Source of the DNA: Nocardioides sp.
Lineage (GTDB): Bacteria > Actinomycetota > Actinomycetes > Propionibacteriales > Nocardioidaceae
Reading direction: 5' to 3'
DNA: 12,255 bases
Assembly (NCBI GenBank): GCA_003519585.1
Contig: DOWL01000058.1
Location: forward strand, 1 to 12,255
Shown here: positions 5,705-11,973 of the stretch, piece after piece
Layout of the letters: every line of letters begins with the position of its first letter
How positions within the stretch are numbered: position 1 is the first letter of the stretch
Position numbers and translations under genes: made by a program
The notes under the pieces: generated by a model
The model's input: only the letters and a program-made list of their open reading frames with translations
Databases searched by the model: none
What the model was told of the DNA's origin: nothing

Positions 5705-8394
5705 GACTTCTTGGTCGCCTTCTTGGCTGTCTTCTTCGCGGTCTTCTTGGCCGCAGCCTTCGTCGCGGGCGCCTTCTTCGCACCCTTCTTGGCTGCCTTC
5801 TTGGCCGGCCCGCGCTCGCGGCGTTCGGCCAGCAGCTCGGCCGCCCGCTCGAGCGTGATCGCCTCGACGGTGTCGTCCTTGCGGAGGGTGGCGTTGTACT
5901 CGCCGTCGGTGACGTACTCACCGAACCGACCCGATTTGACGACCACCGGCTGACCGGAGACCGGGTCGTTGCCGAGCTCCTTGAGCGGCGGCGCGGCGGC
6001 CGCCCGACCGCGCTGCTTGGGCTGGGCGTAGATCCGCAGCGCCTCGTCGAGGCCGATCGTCAGCAGTTGGTCCTCGGCGGTCAGCGAGCGGGAGTCGGTG
6101 CCCTTCTTGAGGTAGGGACCGTAGCGACCGTTCTGGGCGGTGATCTCCTCGCCCGACTCAGGGTCGACGCCGACCACGCGCGGCAGCGAGAGCAGCTTGA
6201 CCGCGTCGTCGAGGGTGATCGTGTCGAGCGACATCGACTTGAACAGCGAGCCGGTGCGCGGCTTGTCGTTCTTCTTGGCGTTGTCGGGCAGCGCCTCGGT
6301 GACGTAGGGGCCGTAGCGACCGTTCTTGGCCACGATCTCGAGCCCGGTCTCGGGGTGCACGCCGAGCTGGATCTCCTCGCCGGCGGGGTTGGCGAACAGC
6401 TCCTTGGCCTTCTCGAGGGTCAGCTCGTCGGGCGGCAGGTCGTCGGGGACGTTGGCGCGCTTGCCGGTCGGGTTGCCCTCGTCGTCGGGACCCTCGAGGT
6501 AGGGGCCGTAGCGCCCGACCCGCAGGTTGATGCCGGAGTCGGGTCCGCCGATGGGGAACGTCGCCAGCTCGCGCGCGTCGATCTCGCCGAGGTTGGTGAT
6601 CAGGTGGTGCAGCCCCTCGACCCGGTCGGAGCCGAAGTAGAACTCGCCCAGCTCGGTGTTGCGGTCCTTGCGGCCCGCGGCGATCTCGTCGAGGACATCC
6701 TCCATGCCGGCGGTGAACTCGTAGGAGATCTGCCGCGGGAAGTGCTCCTCCAGCAGCCGGATGACCGAGAAGGCCAGCCACGCCGGCACCAGCGCGGTGC
6801 CTTTCTTGTAGACGTAGCCGCGGTTGAGGATGGTGCCGATGATGGAGGCGTACGTCGAGGGGCGGCCGATCTCGCGGTCCTCGAGCTCCTTGATGAGGGT
6901 GGCCTCGGTGTAGCGGGCCGGCGGCTTGGTCTCGTGACCCTGCGCGTTGAGGCTCGCCGCCGTGACCGGGTCGCCCTCATGCAGCTCGGGCAGCGGCACC
7001 TGGTCGTCATCGGAGCGCTTTCCGCCCTCGGTGCCCTCGACATAGGCCTTGAGGAAGCCGTGGAAGGTGATCACTCGGCCGGACGCCGAGAAGACCACGT
7101 CGCGGCCGTCGGCGGCACCGCCACCCAGACGCACTGACACCGACTGGCCGACGGCGTCCTTCATCTGCGAGGCGACCGTGCGCATCCAGATCAGCTCGTA
7201 GAGCCGGAACTGCTCGCCGGTCAGCCCGGTCTGTGCCGGCGTGCGGAAGGTCTCGCCCGAGGGCCGGATGGCCTCGTGCGCCTCCTGGGCGTTCTTGACC
7301 TTGCTGGCGTACTCGCGCGGCTGGTCGGGGACGTACTCCTCGCCGTACAGCTCGCGGGCTTGCGCGCGGGCCGCGCCGACGGCCGTGCTCGAAAGCGTGG
7401 TCGAGTCGGTGCGCATGTAGGTGATGAAGCCGTTCTCGTAGAGCCGCTGCGCGACCGACATGGCCACCGATGCGGACATGCCGAGCTTGCGGCTGGCTTC
7501 CTGCTGGAGCGTGGTCGTGCGGAACGGCGCGTAGGGCTGGCGGCGGTAGGGCTTCGACTCGACCGACCGCACCTCGAAGGTCGTGTCGGCGAGCGCCTGC
7601 ACAAGAACCTCGGCCCCCGCCCGGTCGAGGTGGACCCGGCCGCCCTTCTTGTCCTTGAGCTGGCCGTCGTCGCCGAAGTCGGAGCCGGTCGCGACGCGGG
7701 TGTCGTCGATCGAGTGGAGCTTGCCCGGGAACATCCGTGGGCTCTTGTCGGCGCCGCCGTCGAAGGTGGCTTCGAGGTCCCAGTACGACGCGACGCGGAA
7801 CGCCATCCGCTCGCGTTCGCGATCGACGACCAGGCGGGTCGCCACGCTCTGCACGCGGCCTGCGGAGAGGCCGGACATGACCTTCTTCCACAGGACCGGG
7901 CTGACCTCGTAACCGTAGAGGCGGTCGAGGATGCGCCGCGCCTCCTGCGCCTCGACCAGGTCGTCGTTGATCTCGCGTGGGCTCTCGACCGCGGCGAGGA
8001 TGGCCGGCTTGGTGATCTCGTGGAAGACCATCCGGTGCACCGGGATGCCCTTCGGCTTGAGCTCGTCGAGGAGGTGCCAGGCGATCGCCTCACCCTCGCG
8101 GTCCTCGTCGGTGGCGAGGTAGAGCTCGTCGGCGTCCTTGAGCAGCGTCTTGAGCTTGGAGATGTGCTGCTTCTTGTCGCGCGGCACGACGTAGTAGGGC
8201 TCGAACCCGTTGTCGACGTCGACTGCGAGGCGACCCCACGGCTTGTCCTTGATCTTCGCGGGCGTCTCGGCCGCGCTCTGGGGCAGGTCGCGGATGTGGC
8301 CGATGGAGGACTCGACGACGTAGCCCTGGCCGAGGTACCCGCCGATGGTGCGGGCCTTCGCCGGAGACTCGACGATCACCAACTTGTGTGCCAC
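5701..8394 (-). CDS. topA: DNA topoisomerase I (type IA)
   Basis: This enzyme relaxes negatively supercoiled DNA through a transient 5'-phosphotyrosine link. The Toprim domain is at the N-terminus (about 3-125) with the catalytic Glu9 in VESPAKA and the acidic triplet in ATDEDREGEA (94-103). The active-site Tyr326 lies in GFITYMRTDS. Other core motifs are SAGRVQSVATRLVVDRE and EAHEAIRPSG. Instead of zinc fingers, the C-terminal half has four topoisomerase C-repeats, seen as GRYGPYL (627-633), GRYGPYV (692-698), GRYGPYL (756-762) and GRFGEYV (822-828). A Lys/Ala-rich basic tail (about 864-897) follows, as in mycobacterial and streptomycete enzymes. The GTG start has GAGGAAG (8410-8404) 9 nt upstream. 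It is the first gene of the five-gene minus-strand operon and is divergent from vapBC. Confidence 0.98.
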   Translation of the reverse strand: MAHKLVIVESPAKARTIGGYLGQGYVVESSIGHIRDLPQSAAETPAKIKDKPWGRLAVDVDNGFEPYYVVPRDKKQHISKLKTLLKDADELYLATDEDREGEAIAWHLLDELKPKGIPVHRMVFHEITKPAILAAVESPREINDDLVEAQEARRILDRLYGYEVSPVLWKKVMSGLSAGRVQSVATRLVVDRERERMAFRVASYWDLEATFDGGADKSPRMFPGKLHSIDDTRVATGSDFGDDGQLKDKKGGRVHLDRAGAEVLVQALADTTFEVRSVESKPYRRQPYAPFRTTTLQQEASRKLGMSASVAMSVAQRLYENGFITYMRTDSTTLSSTAVGAARAQARELYGEEYVPDQPREYASKVKNAQEAHEAIRPSGETFRTPAQTGLTGEQFRLYELIWMRTVASQMKDAVGQSVSVRLGGGAADGRDVVFSASGRVITFHGFLKAYVEGTEGGKRSDDDQVPLPELHEGDPVTAASLNAQGHETKPPARYTEATLIKELEDREIGRPSTYASIIGTILNRGYVYKKGTALVPAWLAFSVIRLLEEHFPRQISYEFTAGMEDVLDEIAAGRKDRNTELGEFYFGSDRVEGLHHLITNLGEIDARELATFPIGGPDSGINLRVGRYGPYLEGPDDEGNPTGKRANVPDDLPPDELTLEKAKELFANPAGEEIQLGVHPETGLEIVAKNGRYGPYVTEALPDNAKKNDKPRTGSLFKSMSLDTITLDDAVKLLSLPRVVGVDPESGEEITAQNGRYGPYLKKGTDSRSLTAEDQLLTIGLDEALRIYAQPKQRGRAAAAPPLKELGNDPVSGQPVVVKSGRFGEYVTDGEYNATLRKDDTVEAITLERAAELLAERRERGPAKKAAKKGAKKAPATKAAAKKTAKKTAKKATKKS

Positions 8395-8421
8395 TGACTG
8401 TTACTTCCTCGTCTGTTGCGT

Positions 8422-8454
8422 GCCATGACCCCACTGTCCGAGCGGGGTCACGGC
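8422..8454 (-). promoter_or_regulatory. Hairpin just upstream of the topA ribosome-binding site
   Basis: Left arm 8422-8432 and right arm 8444-8454 form an 11-bp stem with an 11-nt loop. On the minus strand 10 pairs are Watson-Crick and one is G-U (at 8425/8451). The 7 bp nearest the loop (TGACCCC/GGGGTCA) are perfect on both strands, so it could also be a DNA-binding dyad. Its foot is about 12 nt before the topA Shine-Dalgarno (8410-8404). A transcript starting upstream would fold it in the topA leader. No -10 box could be placed with confidence in the 222-bp topA-vapB interval. A TTGACA (8548-8543, minus strand) has no matching -10 at normal spacing. Confidence 0.4.
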
Positions 8455-8588
8455 CGCTCACGGTAGCGCGTGCTGTCGACTGTTCATTCCACGAGGGCCG
8501 TCGGCGGACCGCGGGACCACCCCTGTGGAGGAGCTCGGACACTGTCAACCGAACCATGGCAGGGTCGCCACTATGACTGCACCGCGAG

Positions 8589-8609
8589 TTCTACCTCACA
8601 CGGTAGAAT
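8589..8609 (+). promoter_or_regulatory. vapBC promoter -10 box and overlapping operator dyad
   Basis: TTCTACC (8589-8595) and GGTAGAA (8602-8608) form a perfect 7-bp inverted repeat with a 6-nt gap. The right arm overlaps TAGAAT (8604-8609), a five-of-six match to the -10 consensus. Only 7 nt separate the -10 from the antitoxin ATG (8617), so the predicted start of transcription is at or next to that ATG: a leaderless mRNA. No good -35 is seen. A dyad over the -10 fits the known habit of VapB or VapBC complexes to repress their own promoter. Confidence 0.65.
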
Positions 8610-8616
8610 TGCCTCC

Positions 8617-8862
8617 ATGCCCACGCTCAACATCAAGGACCCTGAGGTGTACGAGCTGGCCCAAGAACTCGCCCACCGCCTGGGGACGTCGATGACCAAC
8701 GCGGTCAGAGGAGCACTCGTGGACGCTGTGCAACGCCAACGACAGACCAGCGACGACTACATCGAGCGGATGACGACCCTGGCGACGGAGATCCGTGAGT
8801 CAAGCATCCAGCCGTTTCTCACGGACGACGACCTCTACGACGAGCGCGGCCTGCCGCGGTGA
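8617..8862 (+). CDS. vapB: VapB-type antitoxin (PSK transcription factor-like family)
   Basis: An 81-residue antitoxin of a type II toxin-antitoxin pair. The N-terminus MPTLNIKDPEVYELAQELAH, then RLGTSMTNAVRGALVDAV (21-38), matches the Rv0623/PSK-type VapB family: a ribbon-helix-helix-like DNA-binding part that also makes the dimer. The C-terminal acidic stretch ending DDLYDERGLPR (71-81) is the usual toxin-gripping tail. Start choice: the ATG at 8617 begins exactly where the family does and lies 7 nt after a -10 box, so no Shine-Dalgarno is expected. An upstream in-frame extension from 8470 would run through the promoter and is unlikely. Its TGA overlaps the toxin GTG by 4 nt. The protein should neutralise VapC and repress the operon. 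Confidence 0.88.
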   Translation: MPTLNIKDPEVYELAQELAHRLGTSMTNAVRGALVDAVQRQRQTSDDYIERMTTLATEIRESSIQPFLTDDDLYDERGLPR

Positions 8863-9248
8863 TCGTCGACGCCTCCGCGGTGGTGGCGATCATCCAGTCC
8901 GAGCCGGACGCGACGGACCTGCTGGCACTGATGCGCGCGGCCGACGTGCTCCACATGGCCACACCCACCGCGCTCGAGCTGACGATCGCACTCGGCCGCG
9001 ACCAGGTCGAACGCACCCGCAACATTCTCGCCGAGATGGGGATCCGCTTGGTCGACTTCACAACCGAGCAGCAGGAGGTCGCGCAACACGCGTTCGCCAG
9101 GTACGGCCGCGGCTCCGGCTCCAAGGCCCGACTCAACTTCGGCGACTGCATCGTCTACGCCCTCGCCAAGGTCATGGACGAGCCGTTGCTGTTCAAGGGC
9201 GACGACTTCACCCATACCGACATCACGCCGGCGATCACGCGGGGCTGA
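8859..9248 (+). CDS. vapC: VapC-type PIN-domain ribonuclease toxin
   Basis: A 129-residue PIN-domain protein, the toxin partner of the upstream antitoxin. VapC toxins are Mg2+-dependent RNases that cut tRNA or rRNA and stop growth. The four acidic positions of the active site are visible: Asp4 in MIVDASAVVA, Glu40 in TALELTIAL, Asp96 in LNFGDCIVYALAK, and Asp115/Asp116 in FKGDDFTHTDI. All are intact, so the toxin should be active. The GTG start shares GTGA with the vapB stop and has no Shine-Dalgarno of its own, implying translational coupling that keeps toxin below antitoxin. The last 14 nt (9235-9248) overlap the end of the convergent methyltransferase gene. The target RNA cannot be told from the sequence. 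Confidence 0.93.
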   Translation: MIVDASAVVAIIQSEPDATDLLALMRAADVLHMATPTALELTIALGRDQVERTRNILAEMGIRLVDFTTEQQEVAQHAFARYGRGSGSKARLNFGDCIVYALAKVMDEPLLFKGDDFTHTDITPAITRG

Positions 9249-10716
9249 CCAGGAACCCCTCGTCGACCAGCTCCCGGACCACGGGCAAGTAGGTCTGCGT
9301 GGTCTCCGCGAGGTCGCGATCGAGCAGCTGGGCCACGGCATCGAGCAGCGGGCCGAGCGGCAGTTCGCCGTCGCACGCGCCGACCACCGCGGCCACGACC
9401 GTGTCGGCCCGACGAGCTCGACGGAAGCCGCGCTGCTGCCGCAGCACGATGGTCTCCGGGTCCTCCGCTCCGGCCGGGCCCACGGTCTCCTGGACCACGT
9501 CCTCGCGTCGGACAAAGGTAGACAGTCGATCTATTTCCGAGGTCACGCCGTCGGCCCAGGCGCCGATCGCCGGGGCGATCGGCTGCTCCACGTCGTACGG
9601 CCAGTCCCACAGGTCGTGCCGGCCCGTACCCCCGGCCCGCAGGTTGACCCAGCCGAAGCCGACCGCATCGACCCCGTGCTCCTCCAGCCAGGAGAGCCAG
9701 GTGTCGTAGCGGCGGTGGTACTCCGCCGGGTCGCCGCCGGTCGCCGGGTGGTGCCCGGAGTCCTTGAGCCAGAGCTCGACGTACGCCGCCGGGTCGACCA
9801 GCTCTCGCTGCACCACCAGCGCGTCGACGTCCGGGGATAGCCAGCCCGCCAGCCGCTCGTCCCACGGACGGTCCCGCTCGACGACCCAGTTGGCGAGGAC
9901 CTGGCACCAGCCACGCTCGGTGAGGTGGTCGGGGGCGGCCCGCACGATGTCCTCCACGACCTGGTCGCCGGGGAGACCGGAGTCGCGGTAGACGAGCCGC
10001 TCGCCGGTCGCCGGGGAGATCACGAACGGCGGGTTGGTGGCGATCAGGTCGTAGCGCTCGGCACGGACCGGCTCGAAGAACGACCCGTCACGCACCTCGA
10101 CCCGGTCAGCCACGCCGTTGAGCGCGGCGTTGAAGCGGGCGATGCCGAGCGCGCGCGGGTTGACGTCGGTCGCCACCACGGCGTCGCTGTGCAGCGCGAG
10201 GTGCAGCGCCTGCACCCCGCAGCCGGTGCCGAGGTCGAGGCTTCGTCCGACCCGATCACGGATCGTGAGCTGGGCCAGCGAGGTCGAGGCGGGGCTGATG
10301 CCCAGCACGTGGTCGGCCCCCACCCGCTGCGGCAACCCGTCGAGCCCGGGCGTCAGGTCGCTGACCACCCAGAGGGGGTGGTCGTCGCTCGCGTAGGGGC
10401 GTACGTCGAGCCGGGCCGCGACCTCGCTGACCGACCGGTCGAGCACACCCTCGGCCACGAGCCGGTCCACCAGCCCGGGCAGTGCAGCCTCGGCGGCGTC
10501 GGCGGCCACCGTGGTCTGGAGGAGGAACAGCCGGGTCAGCGTGGCCAAGGCTCCCCGGTCGGTGGCGGTACGCCGGAGCGCCGGCGTGGTCTCGTTGCGG
10601 AGCAGCGCTCCGTCTGCGACTTCACCGAGCAGCTCGCGGACCGCGTCGACCGTGAACTCCGCTGCCTCGAGCGCCGCGCGCAGCCGGGCCGGGACGTCGG
10701 GGCTGGTCTCGCGCAT
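9235..10716 (-). CDS. Class I SAM-dependent methyltransferase (NPPF type, DUF7059-like N-terminus)
   Basis: A 493-residue protein with a central Rossmann methyltransferase domain: motif I LDLGTGCGVQALHLA (160-174), acidic Asp184 in ATDVNPRAL, and NPPF (228-231). NPPF occurs in enzymes that methylate nitrogen on glutamine (HemK/PrmC type), adenine or guanine. The N-terminal about 140 residues look like a helical/winged-helix region (DUF7059 in my recollection), and about 170 residues follow the catalytic core. The true substrate is unknown; rRNA or protein glutamine are both possible. The ATG at 10716 lies 9 nt after the XRE regulator stop with a weak AGG upstream, so it is the third gene of that operon. 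The 3' end overlaps vapC on the other strand by 14 nt. Confidence 0.88.
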   Translation of the reverse strand: MRETSPDVPARLRAALEAAEFTVDAVRELLGEVADGALLRNETTPALRRTATDRGALATLTRLFLLQTTVAADAAEAALPGLVDRLVAEGVLDRSVSEVAARLDVRPYASDDHPLWVVSDLTPGLDGLPQRVGADHVLGISPASTSLAQLTIRDRVGRSLDLGTGCGVQALHLALHSDAVVATDVNPRALGIARFNAALNGVADRVEVRDGSFFEPVRAERYDLIATNPPFVISPATGERLVYRDSGLPGDQVVEDIVRAAPDHLTERGWCQVLANWVVERDRPWDERLAGWLSPDVDALVVQRELVDPAAYVELWLKDSGHHPATGGDPAEYHRRYDTWLSWLEEHGVDAVGFGWVNLRAGGTGRHDLWDWPYDVEQPIAPAIGAWADGVTSEIDRLSTFVRREDVVQETVGPAGAEDPETIVLRQQRGFRRARRADTVVAAVVGACDGELPLGPLLDAVAQLLDRDLAETTQTYLPVVRELVDEGFLVSPA

Positions 10717-10725
10717 CCCGCCAGC

Positions 10726-11526
10726 CTAGGTCCGCGACAGTCCTCGCAGAGCGGCCGCGGTGGCGGAGTCGGCCGGATAGAACGCCTCCAGCACCAACTC
10801 CTCGACGGTGACGTCGGTCGCGGTGCCGACGTGCGCGGCGATGGAGAAGAAGGAGAGCTCCCCAGCCGGAGAGCGCAGGCGCAGGGGGAGCACCACGTCA
10901 GAGACGGTGATCGGTGGCGCCGGCGGCAGGTGTGGGGGTGTGTCGGTGGGATAGCCGGTCAGCTCCGCCTCGAGTTCGACCAGCTTCGGGTCGGCAGTCT
11001 GTCCGATACGCCGGCGCAGCTGTTCGAGGAGGTGGGCGCGCCACTGGCCGAGGTTCACGATGCGCGGCGCCAGGCCCCGCGGATGGAGGGAGAGGCGCAA
11101 CACGTTGACCGGCGGCTCGAGCAAGGCGGCATCGACACCGTCGAGCAGAGCGGACACCGCGGCGTTCGCGTCGACCAGGTCCCACCACCGGTTGAGAAGG
11201 AGTGCCGGGTGCGGCAGGTGCGCGGCCAGAACGACGGCGAGCGCTTCACGGATCGCCGCGAGCTCAGGCTCGTCGAGGCGGTGCTCGGGATGCACGGGGG
11301 CGTACCCGCCCGCGAGCAACAGCCGGTTGCGCTCGCGCAGGGGTACGTCGAGGTGCCCGGCCAGTCGTTCGATCATGACCGCCGTCGGCCGGGACCGGCC
11401 GGTCTCGACGAAGCTGAGGTGTCGCGTCGACACGCCCGCAAGGTTCGAGAGCTCGAGCTGACTGAGCCGCCGACGTTCCCGCCACTCCCGCAGGAGTGTC
11501 CCGACCTCCGGGGCGGTGGCGGTCAC
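10726..11526 (-). CDS. XRE-family regulator with MmyB-like ligand-binding domain
   Basis: A 266-residue regulator. The N-terminal Cro/C1-type helix-turn-helix spans about 9-64, with the signature SQLELSNLAGVSTRHLSFVE followed by TGRSRPTAVMIERLAGHLDVP. The C-terminal about 95-258 fits the MmyB-like (MLTR) ligand-binding domain, a PAS-like fold proposed to bind small or fatty-acid-like ligands. The end ELSFFSIAAHVGTATDVTVEE (220-243 region) then FYPAD is characteristic of that family. The GTG start overlaps the stop of the upstream membrane-protein gene by 4 nt (GTGA, 11523-11526). The methyltransferase follows after 9 nt. Regulators of this family often control a nearby gene and themselves; the dyad at 11858-11878 is the obvious candidate site. 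Confidence 0.92.
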   Translation of the reverse strand: MTATAPEVGTLLREWRERRRLSQLELSNLAGVSTRHLSFVETGRSRPTAVMIERLAGHLDVPLRERNRLLLAGGYAPVHPEHRLDEPELAAIREALAVVLAAHLPHPALLLNRWWDLVDANAAVSALLDGVDAALLEPPVNVLRLSLHPRGLAPRIVNLGQWRAHLLEQLRRRIGQTADPKLVELEAELTGYPTDTPPHLPPAPPITVSDVVLPLRLRSPAGELSFFSIAAHVGTATDVTVEELVLEAFYPADSATAAALRGLSRT

Positions 11527-11837
11527 GCGTCGGGGCCGATCCTCGGCACCATTCCGCTCGGCAGCGGCACCCGCAGATCACGCGGCATCGTGTACAGGCC
11601 GGCGTTCATGCGGAGCATCAGCAGGACGCCGGTGACGGCGCCACAGGCGGCCAGGAACACGGCGGCCACCAGGGCGCTGATGCCGACCACGAGGTGCGCG
11701 CCCTGCGGAAGACCGAGGAGCGCGACGGCGAGCGAGCCGAGGATCGCGATCAGGGTCGCTGCTGCCGACCAGAAGGCGTCCAGCCACATCACCACGCGCA
11801 AGGTGCCGTCGTACCGGGTGTTGCTCTGACTGGCCAT
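11523..11837 (-). CDS. Small membrane protein of unknown function
   Basis: I do not recognise this 104-residue protein. It has a short polar N-terminus, two long hydrophobic segments (about 20-42, starting DAFWSAAATLIAILGS, and about 48-76, starting HLVVGISALVAA) joined by GLPQGA, and a polar tail with MPRDLRVPLPSG. It should be an integral membrane protein with two helices. There is no signal-peptide cleavage site or catalytic motif. The ATG at 11837 lacks a clear Shine-Dalgarno. The stop overlaps the XRE regulator start by 4 nt, so the two are co-translated. The 21-bp dyad lies 20 nt upstream. The membrane protein could be the regulated partner of the MmyB-like regulator; that is inference from position alone. 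Confidence 0.78.
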   Translation of the reverse strand: MASQSNTRYDGTLRVVMWLDAFWSAAATLIAILGSLAVALLGLPQGAHLVVGISALVAAVFLAACGAVTGVLLMLRMNAGLYTMPRDLRVPLPSGMVPRIGPDA

Positions 11838-11857
11838 GGACCAAGGCTGTCAGGCCC

Positions 11858-11878
11858 AGGTAATGCTGTCGATTACCT
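11858..11878 (-). promoter_or_regulatory. Candidate operator dyad upstream of the membrane protein-XRE-methyltransferase operon
   Basis: AGGTAAT (11858-11864) and ATTACCT (11872-11878) form a perfect 7-bp inverted repeat with a 7-nt gap, so its half-sites are 14 bp apart centre to centre. It is AT-richer than its surroundings and sits 20 nt upstream of the first gene of the operon, where a promoter should be. The size and shape suit a dimeric Cro/C1-type regulator, which the operon encodes. Possible promoter hexamers here are weak. Confidence 0.5.
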
Positions 11879-11915
11879 CGCAGGTCATCAGCATCCTCGA
11901 GAAGTCGACAAATGC

Positions 11916-11958
11916 CGCCGAGCCGTCGTTACTCGTCACGAGTAACGACGGCTCGGCG
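11916..11958 (-). terminator. Long perfect hairpin, probable hppA terminator
   Basis: Two 21-nt arms (11916-11936 and 11938-11958) are exact reverse complements around one central C (11937). The 43 bp therefore form an almost perfect palindrome; with a minimal loop the RNA stem is about 19-20 bp. It lies 15 nt past the hppA stop codon (11976-11974). On the minus strand the stem is followed by GCATTTGTCGACTTCTC, a poor U-tract. The place and strength suit termination of the pyrophosphatase transcript before the next operon, whose start is about 80 nt further on. Confidence 0.75.
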
Positions 11959-11973
11959 TCGGTTGATGCAGGG

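Noticed and set aside
5701..5805. The repetitive Lys/Ala codons at the end of topA as a tandem DNA repeat or CRISPR-like array
   Set aside because: The repetition follows the AAK/TAK codon pattern of the basic topoisomerase tail, is short and irregular, and has no spacers.
8543..8548. TTGACA on the minus strand as the topA -35 box
   Set aside because: No acceptable -10 hexamer is found 16-19 bp downstream, so it is mentioned but not called as a promoter.
8470..8616. Upstream in-frame extension of vapB
   Set aside because: It would translate through the -10 box and operator dyad. The ATG at 8617 gives the normal family N-terminus.
9925..11829. A 634-codon plus-strand frame
   Set aside because: It is antisense to the methyltransferase, XRE regulator and membrane-protein genes, all of which have clear family motifs. 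The translated product is low-complexity Gly/Arg/Val-rich sequence.
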